NCBI GenBank assembly: GCA_000432595.1
Contig: HF996867.1
Location: forward strand, 67,504-131,503
Direction: 5' to 3'
Length of the DNA stretch: 64,000 nucleotides
DNA from: Clostridium sp. CAG:710
GTDB lineage: Bacteria; Bacillota_I; Bacilli_A; RF39; UBA660
Numbering within the stretch: position 1 is the stretch's first letter; every line of letters starts with the position of its first letter. A model generated the notes under the pieces. The model had not been told where the DNA came from and did no database searches. It saw only the letters and a list, made by a program, of their open reading frames with translations. This document shows positions 24,909 through 34,504 of the stretch, in pieces. Position numbers and translations under genes: made by a program.

Positions 24909-26399
24909 CTATTTTTTATCAACGCTTATATTATATAAACTAGGACCCTTTACAACCCGACCCTTAATATCAAACCTAGAACCATGACAAGGACAATCCC
25001 AGGTTTTATCAATACTATTAAAAACCAACCCACATCCTAAATGTGGACAAGTACTTTTAACAATGAATTCATTACCATTATCATCAGTGTAAATTCCATA
25101 CTGAACTCCATCGATCTCCTTTATCATAGATTCCTTATAAAATGAGGGCTTTTTATTTATTTTTGACAAAATATAATGGTATCCATTTGACAGATTATAA
25201 CTTAAATAGCTTGTCAGTTTGTTTACATTAAACTCTCTATTTGGATCAAAAAGAGTGGAATAGTTATTTTCTTTTTGCATAATTAAATCACTTATTATTT
25301 TTCCTGCAATAGTGCCATTTGTCATACCCCATGAATTGTACCCTGTACCTATCAAAAGATTGGGGTTATCTTTTTCCAAGTATCCAATTAGTGGAAGATG
25401 ATCACTAGTTTCAATATCATAATTAAACCAATAATACTTAATATTTTCACTAAGTTGAGTCTTCATTACCCAAAATAAATTATCAAAGTTTTTCTCATTA
25501 TCCATATTACTACCCAAATCTCTTTCTTCTCCAGCATATATAATGTAATCCTTATAATCAGTGTGATATCTTAACGAATATATATTATCATCCTCACTAA
25601 TTGAGTTAAATCTTCTATTTTTATCAATAGTTGCTGCACAAAGATATCCTTTTTTAATTTTAGTTTTAAATGGGAAAAAAAATGGTTTTAAAAAGAAAGG
25701 ATAGAAACAGGCAAGAACAACTTTTTTAGTTGTAATTTTATATTTATCCGTAAAAGCAATATAACCATCATCAGTACGTTCTAATTTAACAATTTTAGTT
25801 TTCTCATATATTTTAATATTATTATCCTTAATAATTTCTTTAAGCCCCATCATATATTTTACAGGATTAAAAACCGCAGTATCATTAACTTTAATCGCAT
25901 TAATACACGGAAACTTAATAGGTAAGCTATTAAATATCTTATATTTTAAATTATTATAATCTAATAACTTAACAATAGCCTCAATTCTACTAAATTCACC
26001 CTTTTTATTAGTAAAAACAAAAGAATTATTACTTTCAAAATCACATTTAATGTTGTTCTCAATAATTATATCCTTAATAAGTTCAATTGCATCTACTTGA
26101 GAAGATAAATATTTTGACGCCGTATCAATATCATATATATCAGAAATTTTTTCATATATTGATCCCTGCAGATATGTCAACTTCCCAGTGGAATTAGAAC
26201 TCTGACCATAACAAGTTCTAGATGAATCAACCAAAGTAACATCATATCCAGAATCCTTCAAAAAATATGCAGAAGAAAGCCCAGTTATTCCACCCCCAAT
26301 TATTAAGATGTCAGTCTTAATATCATTTTTAAGTGTATTACACTTTTTATTCCTTATGCCTTTTAACCAAATACTTTTATTTATCATTTCCTTCACCAT
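24909..26399 (-). CDS. FAD-dependent oxidoreductase with C-terminal Rieske domain
   Basis: 496 aa. DAO-type FAD domain: DILIIGGGITGLSSAYFLK (about 31-49) with GxGxxG, VTLVDSS for ribose binding and NLLIGTGYNSWGMTNGTIAG near 370-390. C-terminal Rieske [2Fe-2S] domain at about 430-490 with CPHLGCGLVF and CPCHGSRFD, i.e. CxH...CxxH ligands. Such FAD-Rieske fusions are common in bacteria, with amine or amino-acid oxidation assumed; the true substrate is unknown. The Lys-rich N-terminus shows no signal peptide, so the protein is cytoplasmic. Monocistronic, oriented away from typA. Confidence 0.85.
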   Translation of the reverse strand: MVKEMINKSIWLKGIRNKKCNTLKNDIKTDILIIGGGITGLSSAYFLKDSGYDVTLVDSSRTCYGQSSNSTGKLTYLQGSIYEKISDIYDIDTASKYLSSQVDAIELIKDIIIENNIKCDFESNNSFVFTNKKGEFSRIEAIVKLLDYNNLKYKIFNSLPIKFPCINAIKVNDTAVFNPVKYMMGLKEIIKDNNIKIYEKTKIVKLERTDDGYIAFTDKYKITTKKVVLACFYPFFLKPFFFPFKTKIKKGYLCAATIDKNRRFNSISEDDNIYSLRYHTDYKDYIIYAGEERDLGSNMDNEKNFDNLFWVMKTQLSENIKYYWFNYDIETSDHLPLIGYLEKDNPNLLIGTGYNSWGMTNGTIAGKIISDLIMQKENNYSTLFDPNREFNVNKLTSYLSYNLSNGYHYILSKINKKPSFYKESMIKEIDGVQYGIYTDDNGNEFIVKSTCPHLGCGLVFNSIDKTWDCPCHGSRFDIKGRVVKGPSLYNISVDKK

Positions 26400-26501
26400 T
26401 ACATAATGTTAAATAATTATAAAAAATAAACTAAAAATAATAAAATTATAAAAAATGGTTGATTTTTAATAGAATTTACTTTTTAAATTATTTACTTTTT
26501 A

Positions 26502-26529
26502 TTGAATTTTTTAGAAAATGTGGTATAAT
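26502..26529 (+). promoter_or_regulatory. Promoter of typA
   Basis: TTGAAT, 16-bp spacer, TATAAT, with an extended TGG before the -10 hexamer. Confidence 0.8.
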
Positions 26530-26559
26530 GTAGAAAGTTTGTTTAAGGAAGTGTACGTT

Positions 26560-28368
26560 ATGAAGAAAAGAAATATCGCAATTATTGCCCATGTTGACCA
26601 TGGTAAAACTACATTAGTTGATGAAATATTAAAATCAAGTGGAACATTTAGAGAAAATGAAGATGTAAGTAATATCTCAATGGATTCAAACCAACTAGAA
26701 AAAGAAAGAGGTATCACTATATTAGCTAAAACTACCGCTATAGATTACAATGGTTATAGAATTAATATATTAGATACTCCAGGACATGCTGACTTTGGTG
26801 GTGAAGTAGAGCGTATCATGAATATGGTTGATGGAGTATTACTAGTTGTAGATGCTTATGAGGGAACAATGCCTCAAACTAGATTCGTATTAAAAAAAGC
26901 ATTAGAAGCACATGTTAAACCAATAGTAGTAGTTAATAAAGTAGATAAACCAAGTGCAAGATGCTTAGAGGTTGTTGATGAAGTACTAGATTTATTTATA
27001 GAATTAGGAGCTGAAGAAGATTGGTTAGACTTTAAAGTTGTTTACGCATCAGCACTAAATGGTACATCAAGCCTAGATCCAGATATTTCCACTCAAACAA
27101 AGGGCTTTAAAGAATTATTAGACTTAATAATAGATGAAATTCCAGCACCTAGTGGAGATCCTAATGCACCGCTTCAATTCCAACCAGCATTATTAGATTA
27201 CAATGAATATGTAGGCAGAATTGGTGTAGGACGTGTACACAATGGTAAAATAAAAGTAGGTCAAATGGTAGATTGTATAAGACTAGATGGCTCTGTAAAA
27301 CAATTTAGAGTACAAAAATTGTTTGGTTACCTTGGCCTTAAGAGAATAGAAATAGAAGAAGCAGAAGCAGGAGATATTTGCGCAGTCGCAGGACTTAGTG
27401 ATATATCAGTAGGTGAAACACTATGCGATCCAAATAAAAGAGAACCACTTCCAGTATTACACGTAGATGAACCTACTTTGCAAATGACAATAGGAGTTAA
27501 TACATCTCCATTTGTAGGAAAAGATGGTAAACTTCTAACTGCAAGAAAGATAGAAGAAAGACTTAACAAAGAGTTACAAAAAGATGTTAGTTTAAGAGTA
27601 GAACCAAATGATAGCGAATCGTGGATTGTATCAGGCCGTGGAGAACTTCACTTATCTATATTAATTGAAAATATGCGTCGTGAAGGATTTGAGCTTCAAG
27701 TAAGTAAACCAGCAGTAATTATAAAAGAAATAGATGGCGTTAAAATGGAACCATATGAGGAACTTCAAATTGAATGTCCTGATGATACAGTAGGTAGTGT
27801 TATTGAACAACTAGGAACACGTGGAGCTATAATGGAATCAATGTCTAACCTAAATGGACAAACAAGACTTATATATACAATTCCATCACGTGGATTAATT
27901 GGATTTACAACTAACTTCATGACTTTAACTAAAGGATACGGAATTATAAACCATTCATTTAAAGAATATAGACCTATGGCAACTGTTGATGTTGGTGAAC
28001 GTCCGCTAGGAGTTCTAGTATCAATGGAAAATGGTAAAGCAACTGCTTATGCATTAGGTGGACTAGAAGACCGTGGAGTTATGTTTATAGAACCAGGTGT
28101 AGAAGTATATGAAGGTATGATAGTTGGTGAACATACAAGAGGAAACGACCTTGCGGTAAATGTTGTTAAAGGTAAAAACCTTACAAATGTAAGAGCATCT
28201 GGTTCAGATCATACAGTTGTATTAAAAAGACCTAGACCAATCACACTTGAATATGCACTCGACTATATAAATAGTGATGAATTAGTAGAAGTTACACCAC
28301 ACAATATAAGACTTCGTAAAAGAATTTTAGCATATGTTGAAAGAAAGAAATTTGATGCAAAAAACTAA
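26560..28368 (+). CDS. typA: GTPase TypA/BipA
   Basis: 602 aa from the ATG at 26560, which has AAGGAAG 8 nt upstream; the ATG at 26518 lies inside the promoter. G1 [10 protein letters not shown]2 region with RGITI, G3 [11 protein letters not shown]4 NKVDKP and G5 SALNG are all present, followed by EF-G-like domains and the BipA-specific C-terminus ([14 protein letters not shown]). It is a ribosome-associated translational GTPase that helps 50S assembly and growth at low temperature or under stress. Standard family length. Followed 47 bp later by a small membrane protein gene. Confidence 0.97.
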   Translation: MKKRNIAIIAHVDHGKTTLVDEILKSSGTFRENEDVSNISMDSNQLEKERGITILAKTTAIDYNGYRINILDTPGHADFGGEVERIMNMVDGVLLVVDAYEGTMPQTRFVLKKALEAHVKPIVVVNKVDKPSARCLEVVDEVLDLFIELGAEEDWLDFKVVYASALNGTSSLDPDISTQTKGFKELLDLIIDEIPAPSGDPNAPLQFQPALLDYNEYVGRIGVGRVHNGKIKVGQMVDCIRLDGSVKQFRVQKLFGYLGLKRIEIEEAEAGDICAVAGLSDISVGETLCDPNKREPLPVLHVDEPTLQMTIGVNTSPFVGKDGKLLTARKIEERLNKELQKDVSLRVEPNDSESWIVSGRGELHLSILIENMRREGFELQVSKPAVIIKEIDGVKMEPYEELQIECPDDTVGSVIEQLGTRGAIMESMSNLNGQTRLIYTIPSRGLIGFTTNFMTLTKGYGIINHSFKEYRPMATVDVGERPLGVLVSMENGKATAYALGGLEDRGVMFIEPGVEVYEGMIVGEHTRGNDLAVNVVKGKNLTNVRASGSDHTVVLKRPRPITLEYALDYINSDELVEVTPHNIRLRKRILAYVERKKFDAKN

Positions 28369-28415
28369 TTTCTTTTTTTCTTGCATTGATGTATAATTAA
28401 TCTAGGAGTGATAAA

Positions 28416-28934
28416 ATGGAAAAGAAAAACATAGAAGAAGAAAAACAAATACCTTTAAAAAACTATATATATGTAATAGTTATGTTTATACTAGTAATAC
28501 TTGCAGTTCTAGGATTGAGTACTTGGTATAGAAATTATAAAAAATATGAGTTTAGTACACCAGTAATAAGCGGCAAAGTTCAAGAAATTAGTAAAAATGA
28601 ATTCAAAGAATATGTAAATAGTCATGATAATTTCTATTTATATATAGGTACAGCAGATAATAAAGCATGTCGTGATCTAGAGATGAATCTAGTTGATTTG
28701 CTTAATAAATATAATGTGAAAAATGATACAGTATACTTAAATGCAAGCAACGCAAGTAAAGATGAGATAACAGAATTATTAAAAGAATATGGTTATAATG
28801 GTAAAAAAATAACTTATCCAGCATTCTTAGTAGTAAAAGATAATTACGTAATCGCATATCAAATGAAAGATGCTAATAGCTTAACAATTAGAGATATAGA
28901 AAAATTAATACAAGCAAGCGGAGTAGTAAAGTAA
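28416..28934 (+). CDS. Membrane-anchored thioredoxin-fold-like protein lacking CxxC
   Basis: 172 aa. A short basic/acidic N-terminus leads into one transmembrane helix (about 19-38), with the rest outside the cell. FYLYIGTADNKACRDLEMNL occupies the place of the thioredoxin CxxC helix but has only one Cys. TYPAFLVVKDNYVIAY corresponds to the cis-Pro strand, giving the overall thioredoxin pattern. The protein at 49280-49777 has the same layout with an intact CAFC. Disulfide exchange therefore looks lost and a binding role is likely. Its stop is 1 bp before trmL, so the two are cotranscribed. Confidence 0.6.
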   Translation: MEKKNIEEEKQIPLKNYIYVIVMFILVILAVLGLSTWYRNYKKYEFSTPVISGKVQEISKNEFKEYVNSHDNFYLYIGTADNKACRDLEMNLVDLLNKYNVKNDTVYLNASNASKDEITELLKEYGYNGKKITYPAFLVVKDNYVIAYQMKDANSLTIRDIEKLIQASGVVK

Positions 28935-28935
28935 A

Positions 28936-29445
28936 ATGATAAATATAGTTTTATATGAACCAGAAATACCAACCAATACTGGTAATATTATGCGTACTTG
29001 CGTCGCAACTAACACAAGACTTCATTTAATTGAACCTCTTGGATTTTCGCTGGATGAGAAAAGTGTAAAGAGAAGTGGAGTAAACTATATTGATAAATTA
29101 GAGTATTATGTATATAAGAACTGGGAAGACTTTACTTCAAAAAATAATGGGGAGTATTACTTCTTTACAAGATATGGTCATAAGCCTCATTCCTCATTCA
29201 ATTATAGTGATACTTCAAAAGATATATATTTAATATTTGGCAAAGAATCAACTGGTATTCCAAAAGAAATATTAAGACCCAATATAGATAGATGCATGAG
29301 AATACCTATGACTAAAAATGTACGTGCTCTAAACTTATCAAATTGTTGTGCAATAGTAGTCTATGAAGTGCTAAGACAAAGAAATTATGAAGGATTATTG
29401 TTTGATGAGCCTCATAAAGATAAAGATTTTATAAATTTAGATTAA
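28936..29445 (+). CDS. trmL: tRNA (cytidine/uridine-2'-O-)-methyltransferase TrmL
   Basis: 169 aa SPOUT methyltransferase. INIVLYEPEIPTNTGNIMRT, LHLIEPLGFSLDEKSVKRSG, LIFGKESTGIP and the knot RIPMTKNVRALNLSNCCAI are the family motifs. It 2'-O-methylates the wobble base of tRNA-Leu isoacceptors using S-adenosylmethionine. The length is typical. It overlaps transcriptionally with the membrane protein just upstream (gap of 1 bp). No intrinsic terminator is seen before the tRNA-Ala promoter. Confidence 0.93.
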   Translation: MINIVLYEPEIPTNTGNIMRTCVATNTRLHLIEPLGFSLDEKSVKRSGVNYIDKLEYYVYKNWEDFTSKNNGEYYFFTRYGHKPHSSFNYSDTSKDIYLIFGKESTGIPKEILRPNIDRCMRIPMTKNVRALNLSNCCAIVVYEVLRQRNYEGLLFDEPHKDKDFINLD

Positions 29446-29462
29446 AATATAAAAAAAGTGCT

Positions 29463-29491
29463 TGACAATAAAATAACTATAGTGATATTAT
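29463..29491 (+). promoter_or_regulatory. Promoter of tRNA-Ala
   Basis: TTGACA (29463-29468), 17-bp spacer, ATATTA as a weak -10; the tRNA begins 20 bp further on. Confidence 0.6.
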
Positions 29492-29511
29492 TAATTCACT
29501 GAGTTATTTAT

Positions 29512-29587
29512 GGGGCATTAGCTCAGCTGGGAGAGCGCCACGTTTGCACCGTGGAGGTCAGCGGTTCGATCCCGCTATGCTCCACCA
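29512..29587 (+). tRNA. tRNA-Ala (anticodon TGC), CCA encoded
   Basis: GGGGCAT / ATGCTCC acceptor stem, D-arm GCTC-AGCTGGGA-GAGC, anticodon arm CCACG-TTTGCAC-CGTGG, T-arm AGCGG-TTCGATC-CCGCT and ACCA end. All canonical. Confidence 0.97.
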
Positions 29588-29597
29588 TAATGTAATT

Positions 29598-29620
29598 AAC
29601 CTTGATTTATCAAGGTTTTT
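29598..29620 (+). terminator. Terminator after tRNA-Ala
   Basis: AACCTTGA-TTTA-TCAAGGTT followed by T-rich sequence. Confidence 0.85.
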
Positions 29621-29645
29621 ATTTGTAAAAAATAATGTTTTATTT

Positions 29646-29675
29646 AACCAATACTATTGAGTATTGGTTATTTTT
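29646..29675. terminator. Second hairpin after tRNA-Ala
   Basis: AACCAATACT-ATTG-AGTATTGGTT, a perfect 10-bp stem followed by ATTTTT. It is a back-up terminator; nothing else is visible in 29676-29740. Confidence 0.75.
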
Positions 29676-29740
29676 AGTTTATATAATTTTTTTGAGGATT
29701 GTATAATTGAGTTAATAAATCTTTTTTTCCTTTAAAAAAG

Positions 29741-29769
29741 TTGACATAAAGTTAAAAAAAATTTATACT
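29741..29769 (+). promoter_or_regulatory. Promoter of the C39-like gene
   Basis: TTGACA, exactly 17-bp spacer, TATACT. Confidence 0.85.
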
Positions 29770-29809
29770 TAAATAGTATTAAGATATTAAAATAAGGAGT
29801 GAGTATAAA

Positions 29810-31183
29810 GTGAGAAAAGCAAAATTTAAATTTTCGGAAGTAAATGAAGAAACACCAGAAGAGAAAAAAGAAAAGAAATGGGAAATAATAGGAGTTACAG
29901 TTACACTAGTAGTACTTGTAATAGCAATTCTTTATGTTTGGGTAATTAAACCTAAAAAGGATTTACAAGCAAAAGATCAACAGGCATTATTAACTCCATC
30001 AATATTCTTTACAGATACAATTAATGGAGATAGGGTGTATATAAATGGTAAAATTGTATATTTTGGTAATAAAGATTTTTATTATGTTACCAAAGTTTAT
30101 CAAAATGGTAAAAACACAAAAACATACCCTTGTGTATCTATAAATTGTAAGACATGTAATCCAGCAACATATAATTTTACACAAACAAAAGCACCAACAT
30201 ATTATGAAATAACAACATATAAAGACAACAAATGTAAAAACAAATCAAGAACATTTAGAACAAAAACTTATCAAAAAACAAATTCAAGTTCAGGGACTTC
30301 TCCAAGTAGCCCAAAAGCAGCACTAACAATAACACAACCATCACAAACAACATATACAAAAGATAAATCAGTAGCTGATATTTATTTTAAACATAATCAA
30401 AATAAAACAATGTATTATACATTTATGGCATTTAATAATGGCAGTCAAGGGTATACAGATACTTGTCATACAATTGCCAAAGGAGAATCTAAACACTATA
30501 CCCTTGAGGTTAAACAAACTTCTCCTAAAAGATATGCGATTATAAAATTGTATAGTGATAATAAGTGCAGTAAACTTGTTGATTCAAAACAAACTAAAAC
30601 ATTTACGTATCAAGCACCAAGTAAAGTATATAATAATAATGGGTTTATAATGTTAAAAAGCTATAATTGGAATATTATTCATGACCATTTTGTTGCACAA
30701 AAGAGTGGATCAAGTAATTGTATGGATCTAGCATTATCATATGCAGTTACAATGTTAAGAATAGGAAATGGATATTCAAGCAATAATTTAGGAAGTGGCC
30801 CTAAAAATCCATATTGTAGGAACTATAAATCTTATGGAGCAACAGAAAATCTCCTATTAAATGCAAAAACAAACAAAAAACCAAGAGATACACATGATTT
30901 ATATGAAAAAATAATTCAAGAAATAAATGCAGGTAGACCATCAGTTGTTTATATTAATGGATCTCACGGACAACATTATGTAACAATAATTGGATATAGA
31001 TCAGGTGTAAATGCAAGAACAATCACATGGAAAGATGTTATGGTACTAGATCCAACAGGAATGAAGAGACTTACGCTATATGAAATTACCTCAAAAGGAT
31101 CATTTAGAAAATATAATGGGAAATATAGACTATTTACATGGCCGGCAAATAGCAATGGTAAATTCTGTAACGGGAAATTCTAA
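29810..31183 (+). CDS. Membrane-anchored extracellular protein with C39-like peptidase domain
   Basis: 457 aa, GTG start with AAGGAG 10 nt upstream. A charged cytoplasmic tail precedes one transmembrane helix (about 27-47). Two Cys-containing beta-rich extracellular modules follow (about 55-150 and 165-275), joined by a Ser/Pro-rich linker. The C-terminal domain has the papain-like/C39 triad: Cys in SSNCMDLALSYAV, His in GQHYVTIIGY and Asp in MVLDPTG. Cell-surface proteolysis or amidase activity is expected. No transporter gene is adjacent, so a bacteriocin-processing role is unlikely. Own promoter and terminator. Confidence 0.7.
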   Translation: MRKAKFKFSEVNEETPEEKKEKKWEIIGVTVTLVVLVIAILYVWVIKPKKDLQAKDQQALLTPSIFFTDTINGDRVYINGKIVYFGNKDFYYVTKVYQNGKNTKTYPCVSINCKTCNPATYNFTQTKAPTYYEITTYKDNKCKNKSRTFRTKTYQKTNSSSGTSPSSPKAALTITQPSQTTYTKDKSVADIYFKHNQNKTMYYTFMAFNNGSQGYTDTCHTIAKGESKHYTLEVKQTSPKRYAIIKLYSDNKCSKLVDSKQTKTFTYQAPSKVYNNNGFIMLKSYNWNIIHDHFVAQKSGSSNCMDLALSYAVTMLRIGNGYSSNNLGSGPKNPYCRNYKSYGATENLLLNAKTNKKPRDTHDLYEKIIQEINAGRPSVVYINGSHGQHYVTIIGYRSGVNARTITWKDVMVLDPTGMKRLTLYEITSKGSFRKYNGKYRLFTWPANSNGKFCNGKF

Positions 31184-31202
31184 TAATACATAAATTATTG
31201 GC

Positions 31203-31229
31203 AAAGCAAGTGTAAACACGCTTGCTTTT
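31203..31229 (+). terminator. Intrinsic terminator
   Basis: AAAGCAAGTGT / ACGCTTGCTTT stem followed by T residues. Confidence 0.75.
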
Positions 31230-31278
31230 AGTTTACATAAAAATAAGAAAATGATATTATAAAATTGAAGGTGATAAT

Positions 31279-32754
31279 ATGAATGATAAAAACAAAAATG
31301 AAGTAATTAAGTGGTCTACTAGAATAACAAGCTTATTTCTAAGTACAGTAACCGCAGTAACAATGGCTGGTTGTAAATTAAATAAAAATAAGAATAATAA
31401 TGAAAACACAATTACAACCACTTCAATATCAATGGAGTCAGAAAACACTTCACCTATAAGTGAATCATTACCAGATACAGACACAGTTGAAATTACAAAA
31501 TTAGAAGCTGAGCAAAGAAGGAAAATACAAGATGAAAAAGAATACAAAAAATTAAAACCAGAACTAGATAATGCTATAAAAAAATATCCGAGTGAGGTTC
31601 AAAAAGAATTAAAGGAACTTTTCGATACAGTGTATACAAATTATGATGATATTTATAATTTATTAAAATTCAGTAAAATACCCAAGAAGGAGGAACTGAT
31701 AAACAATTTATTAATAAACCCACTAAAAAATAATATTAAAACAATTAAATTTACAAATACAGGATCAAGTAGTTATTTTGATTATGATAAGAAAGAAATT
31801 TGTATTGCAAAGGAAAATGAAAAAGTAAGAAAAAATGTACTTTTTGAAGAAATAATTCATTCAACACAAATGAATGTAATAAACAAATTAGATTCAACAA
31901 CTGCTGAATATTGTAACTGGGGTGAAGGTGAGGCAAATGCATGGGCATATATGTTAACTTATCCAACTATAGAAAATGAATCCGATGTGCTTTTCTATCC
32001 TGAAAAAGGAAATGAAGATAAGATGTATACTTTCTTTGGCACAGGTAATTCATTTTACACTCTAGCAACTAGATACTATATGCAATTGTTAACGTTAGTT
32101 GGATATGATGCTGTAGAAGAATTTAAAAAGAATCCAGACTCATCAAAAATTGTAGAAATATTATCTTCCAAATATGGAATAGATGGAAAAACATATTATG
32201 ATAATATGCAAAAAGTAACTGAGTCAGCTATGAATTATGAAGACTCAAAAAATATAGATTTATTGGTAAGAAATGAAGAAATCTATTTTGAATGCTTAGA
32301 AAAAGAATTATCTTGTGCAAACAGTAATGATGAAGTCTTAGAACAATTTAATTATTCTAGATATTATAATAGTCAATATGCTGGACTATATCAGACATAT
32401 AAAGGTGGAAGATACGTTAGCGAAAAATATATGAGTGCTAAAGAAAACTATTTAAAAAATTTGTTTTTAAAAGTAGAAGATACAGGAGCATTGAATGGAT
32501 TGGCATCTGATTCAGATGAACGATTTAAAATATTTTATGCTATAATGAATCCTGAAGTTGATATACATAATGAAGGTAAGCAACCAGTATCATTAGCAAC
32601 ATCTAAAATAACATATGATGGAACTTATGTAGGAATAAGCAATTCAAAATCTTCAGTAAATATTAATACTGAAACAAGAATAATTACACCTGCTAGTAAA
32701 AACACGATTGGATACAATATTTTTAGTACTCAAAGTGAACAAAAAGTAAGATAA
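31279..32754 (+). CDS. Lipoprotein with metallopeptidase-like core
   Basis: 491 aa. Signal peptide with hydrophobic ITSLFLSTVTAVTM and lipobox MAGC, giving a lipidated Cys at about 32, followed by an Asn/Thr/Ser-rich tether (about 33-70). Around 185-220 VLFEEIIHSTQ and NWGEGEANAWAY resemble the HExxH...E helices of gluzincin peptidases, but the first His is Glu (EEIIH). The cytoplasmic protein at 57945-59576 has an intact HEIKH with a similar second helix. The protein may therefore be a catalytically altered, surface-attached relative. AAGGTG lies before the ATG. Confidence 0.6.
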   Translation: MNDKNKNEVIKWSTRITSLFLSTVTAVTMAGCKLNKNKNNNENTITTTSISMESENTSPISESLPDTDTVEITKLEAEQRRKIQDEKEYKKLKPELDNAIKKYPSEVQKELKELFDTVYTNYDDIYNLLKFSKIPKKEELINNLLINPLKNNIKTIKFTNTGSSSYFDYDKKEICIAKENEKVRKNVLFEEIIHSTQMNVINKLDSTTAEYCNWGEGEANAWAYMLTYPTIENESDVLFYPEKGNEDKMYTFFGTGNSFYTLATRYYMQLLTLVGYDAVEEFKKNPDSSKIVEILSSKYGIDGKTYYDNMQKVTESAMNYEDSKNIDLLVRNEEIYFECLEKELSCANSNDEVLEQFNYSRYYNSQYAGLYQTYKGGRYVSEKYMSAKENYLKNLFLKVEDTGALNGLASDSDERFKIFYAIMNPEVDIHNEGKQPVSLATSKITYDGTYVGISNSKSSVNINTETRIITPASKNTIGYNIFSTQSEQKVR

Positions 32755-32820
32755 TAATTAAGGTTCTTTTTTACAAATAGATTAATATAATTTAGTGTAG
32801 AAAGGAATGAGTTAATAATT

Positions 32821-33081
32821 ATGGAAACACTTAAAGTATCCAGCAAATCAAATCCTAATAGTGTTGCGGGAGCACTAGCTAATGTATTTAGAGAAAAAGG
32901 AACTGTAGAAATACAAGCAATAGGTGCAGGAGCTCTTAATCAAGCAATTAAAGCAATTGCTATCGCAAGAGGATTTGTTGCACCATCAGGTAAAAACTTA
33001 ATATGCATACCAGCATTCTCTGATATAACAATAGAAGGAGAAGAAAGAACTGCAATAAAATTAATAGTAGAGGCAAGATAG
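32821..33081 (+). CDS. spoVS: Stage V sporulation protein S
   Basis: 86 aa matching SpoVS almost end to end: METLKVSSKSNPNSVAGALA, EIQAIGAGALNQAIKAIAIA and RGFVAPSGKNLICIPAF. This small AlbA-like protein influences septation and spore coat formation in Bacillus but also occurs in non-sporulating lineages. Its presence links the genome to Bacillota and does not prove sporulation; no other sporulation gene is certain here. GAAAGGAATGAG precedes the ATG. The terminator overlaps the last codons. Confidence 0.95.
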   Translation: METLKVSSKSNPNSVAGALANVFREKGTVEIQAIGAGALNQAIKAIAIARGFVAPSGKNLICIPAFSDITIEGEERTAIKLIVEAR

Positions 33082-33095
33082 CCTCTTTTTCTTTT
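33069..33095 (+). terminator. Terminator overlapping end of spoVS
   Basis: AGAGGC-aagata-GCCTCT followed by TTTTCTTTT. Confidence 0.8.
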
Positions 33096-33159
33096 AAAAA
33101 AATTGATTTTGCTAAAAATGTGTGCTATTATCTTTATAGGATAAAGAGGAGTGATACAA

Positions 33160-33402
33160 ATGGAAAATCAAAAATTTGAAATTGAAATAGATGGAATTTT
33201 AAAAGAAGCAACAGTATTAAAAGTAGTAAATATAGATGATAGAAAGTATGTAGTTTATACAGTAGACAGTTCTATAGAAAACGCAGATGTATATGCATCT
33301 GAAGTAATAAAAGATCAAGAAGGATATGATAAATTAATAGATATTGAGGATCCTAAGATCAGACAAAATATCTTTGAAATAGTAAATATTATATTTTCGT
33401 AA
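33160..33402 (+). CDS. DUF1292 family protein
   Basis: 80 aa from the ATG at 33160, which has GAGGAG 8 nt upstream; a GTG at 33151 is too close to that site. Acidic, with EIEIDGILKEATVLKVVNID, KYVVYTVDSS and DVYASEVIKD, typical of the DUF1292 (YrzB-like) family, in which a short beta domain binds an unknown partner. It forms an operon with the coiled-coil gene 14 bp downstream. Function unknown. Confidence 0.8.
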   Translation: MENQKFEIEIDGILKEATVLKVVNIDDRKYVVYTVDSSIENADVYASEVIKDQEGYDKLIDIEDPKIRQNIFEIVNIIFS

Positions 33403-33416
33403 TAGGATGTGATAAA

Positions 33417-34337
33417 ATGAACATTAGGGACACATTAAATGAAGAAATAGAAAAAATAAATGCCGAAAAAGAAGAATCAGAAAAGAGAATAGCCGAATTA
33501 CAAGCACAGATAGAAAGCCTTAGTAAGGAATTAGAAAAGAAAAGAAGAATGACTGACATACTTAAACAAGCACTTGCAAATATAGACGCATTAGAAGAAG
33601 AAATAAAAGAAACTTCAAAAGAAGAAGAAATTGTAGAAGAAAAGCAACCTATACAAGAAGAAAAGGATTCTAAATTAAAATTTAATACAGTACAGAAAGC
33701 AAAAGCAAGGCTATGTCAATTAGGAGTTGCAGTTAAAAGTAAAATTCCTACTGCTACAGATATAAAAGAAAAATTAGCTTCTGCTGCAATAAGTGCCGGT
33801 TATATGCTTGAAACAACAAGAGACAATATAGAAAATTTTACATCCGAATTGATAGAAAGATTTACAGAAAAAAGAGAAAAGTATGAACAAAAAATAACGG
33901 AATCTAAAAAAGCCAAAGAAACCAAAAGAACTGTTGAAGAAGCCCAGTATGAAAGTGATAACATACTAAACTTTAATCCTAGACAACCAGAAGCAACAAA
34001 ATCATCAAAACTGGGAATAGTATCAAAAAAAGTAATAGATACGCTAAAACTAACTAATATAGATTTAAAAATAGAAAAAGCATTCTTAGAAGCAGGCATA
34101 TCAGTAAAAAATTATGTAGAAAAAACAACAGATATAATTAATAACAAAGTAGAAAAAATTAGAAGTATTCCATCTAATGCAATAGAAAAATATCAACAGT
34201 GGCAACAAGGAAGAATAGATAAAAGGACTGAATTACAAAATCAAATTAACAGTCTAAAAGGAATGAAAGCACAAGTACTTAATGCACAAGATCCTATAGC
34301 TGAACAGCTAGTTGAACAACCTGCAAAAACAATGTAA
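33417..34337 (+). CDS. Coiled-coil protein of unknown function
   Basis: 306 aa, Lys/Glu-rich. Residues 5-65 form a strong coiled coil (EKRIAELQAQIESLSKELEK). After an acidic linker come two Ala/Lys-rich helical repeats of similar layout (about 95-155 and 195-245), each with a KAKARLCQLGVAVKSKI- or AFLEAGISVKNYV-like helix. They could be membrane-surface amphipathic helices. No signal peptide or enzyme motif. The TAGGATG site lies before the ATG. It is the second gene of the DUF1292 operon. Structural or cell-envelope role possible but not shown. Confidence 0.6.
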   Translation: MNIRDTLNEEIEKINAEKEESEKRIAELQAQIESLSKELEKKRRMTDILKQALANIDALEEEIKETSKEEEIVEEKQPIQEEKDSKLKFNTVQKAKARLCQLGVAVKSKIPTATDIKEKLASAAISAGYMLETTRDNIENFTSELIERFTEKREKYEQKITESKKAKETKRTVEEAQYESDNILNFNPRQPEATKSSKLGIVSKKVIDTLKLTNIDLKIEKAFLEAGISVKNYVEKTTDIINNKVEKIRSIPSNAIEKYQQWQQGRIDKRTELQNQINSLKGMKAQVLNAQDPIAEQLVEQPAKTM

Positions 34338-34344
34338 TAGTAAC

Positions 34345-34374
34345 AATAGTAAAGGCATACTTTACTATTTTTTT
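34345..34374 (+). terminator. Intrinsic terminator
   Basis: AATAGTAAAG-gcata-CTTTACTATT followed by TTTTT. Confidence 0.88.
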
Positions 34375-34415
34375 CATATAATAAAAGTAAGAAGTTAAAA
34401 AAATCAAACAAAGAT

Positions 34416-34444
34416 TTGACAAAGTTCGATTTTTATGTTATAAT
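34416..34444 (+). promoter_or_regulatory. Promoter
   Basis: TTGACA, 17-bp spacer, TATAAT; both hexamers perfect, so strong expression of the 34505 gene is expected. Confidence 0.92.
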
Positions 34445-34504
34445 ACAGACACATTTGGAAAATAGGGGTTCCAGTAATAAAAGAATTTAGGGGGTTGAAT
34501 ACAA

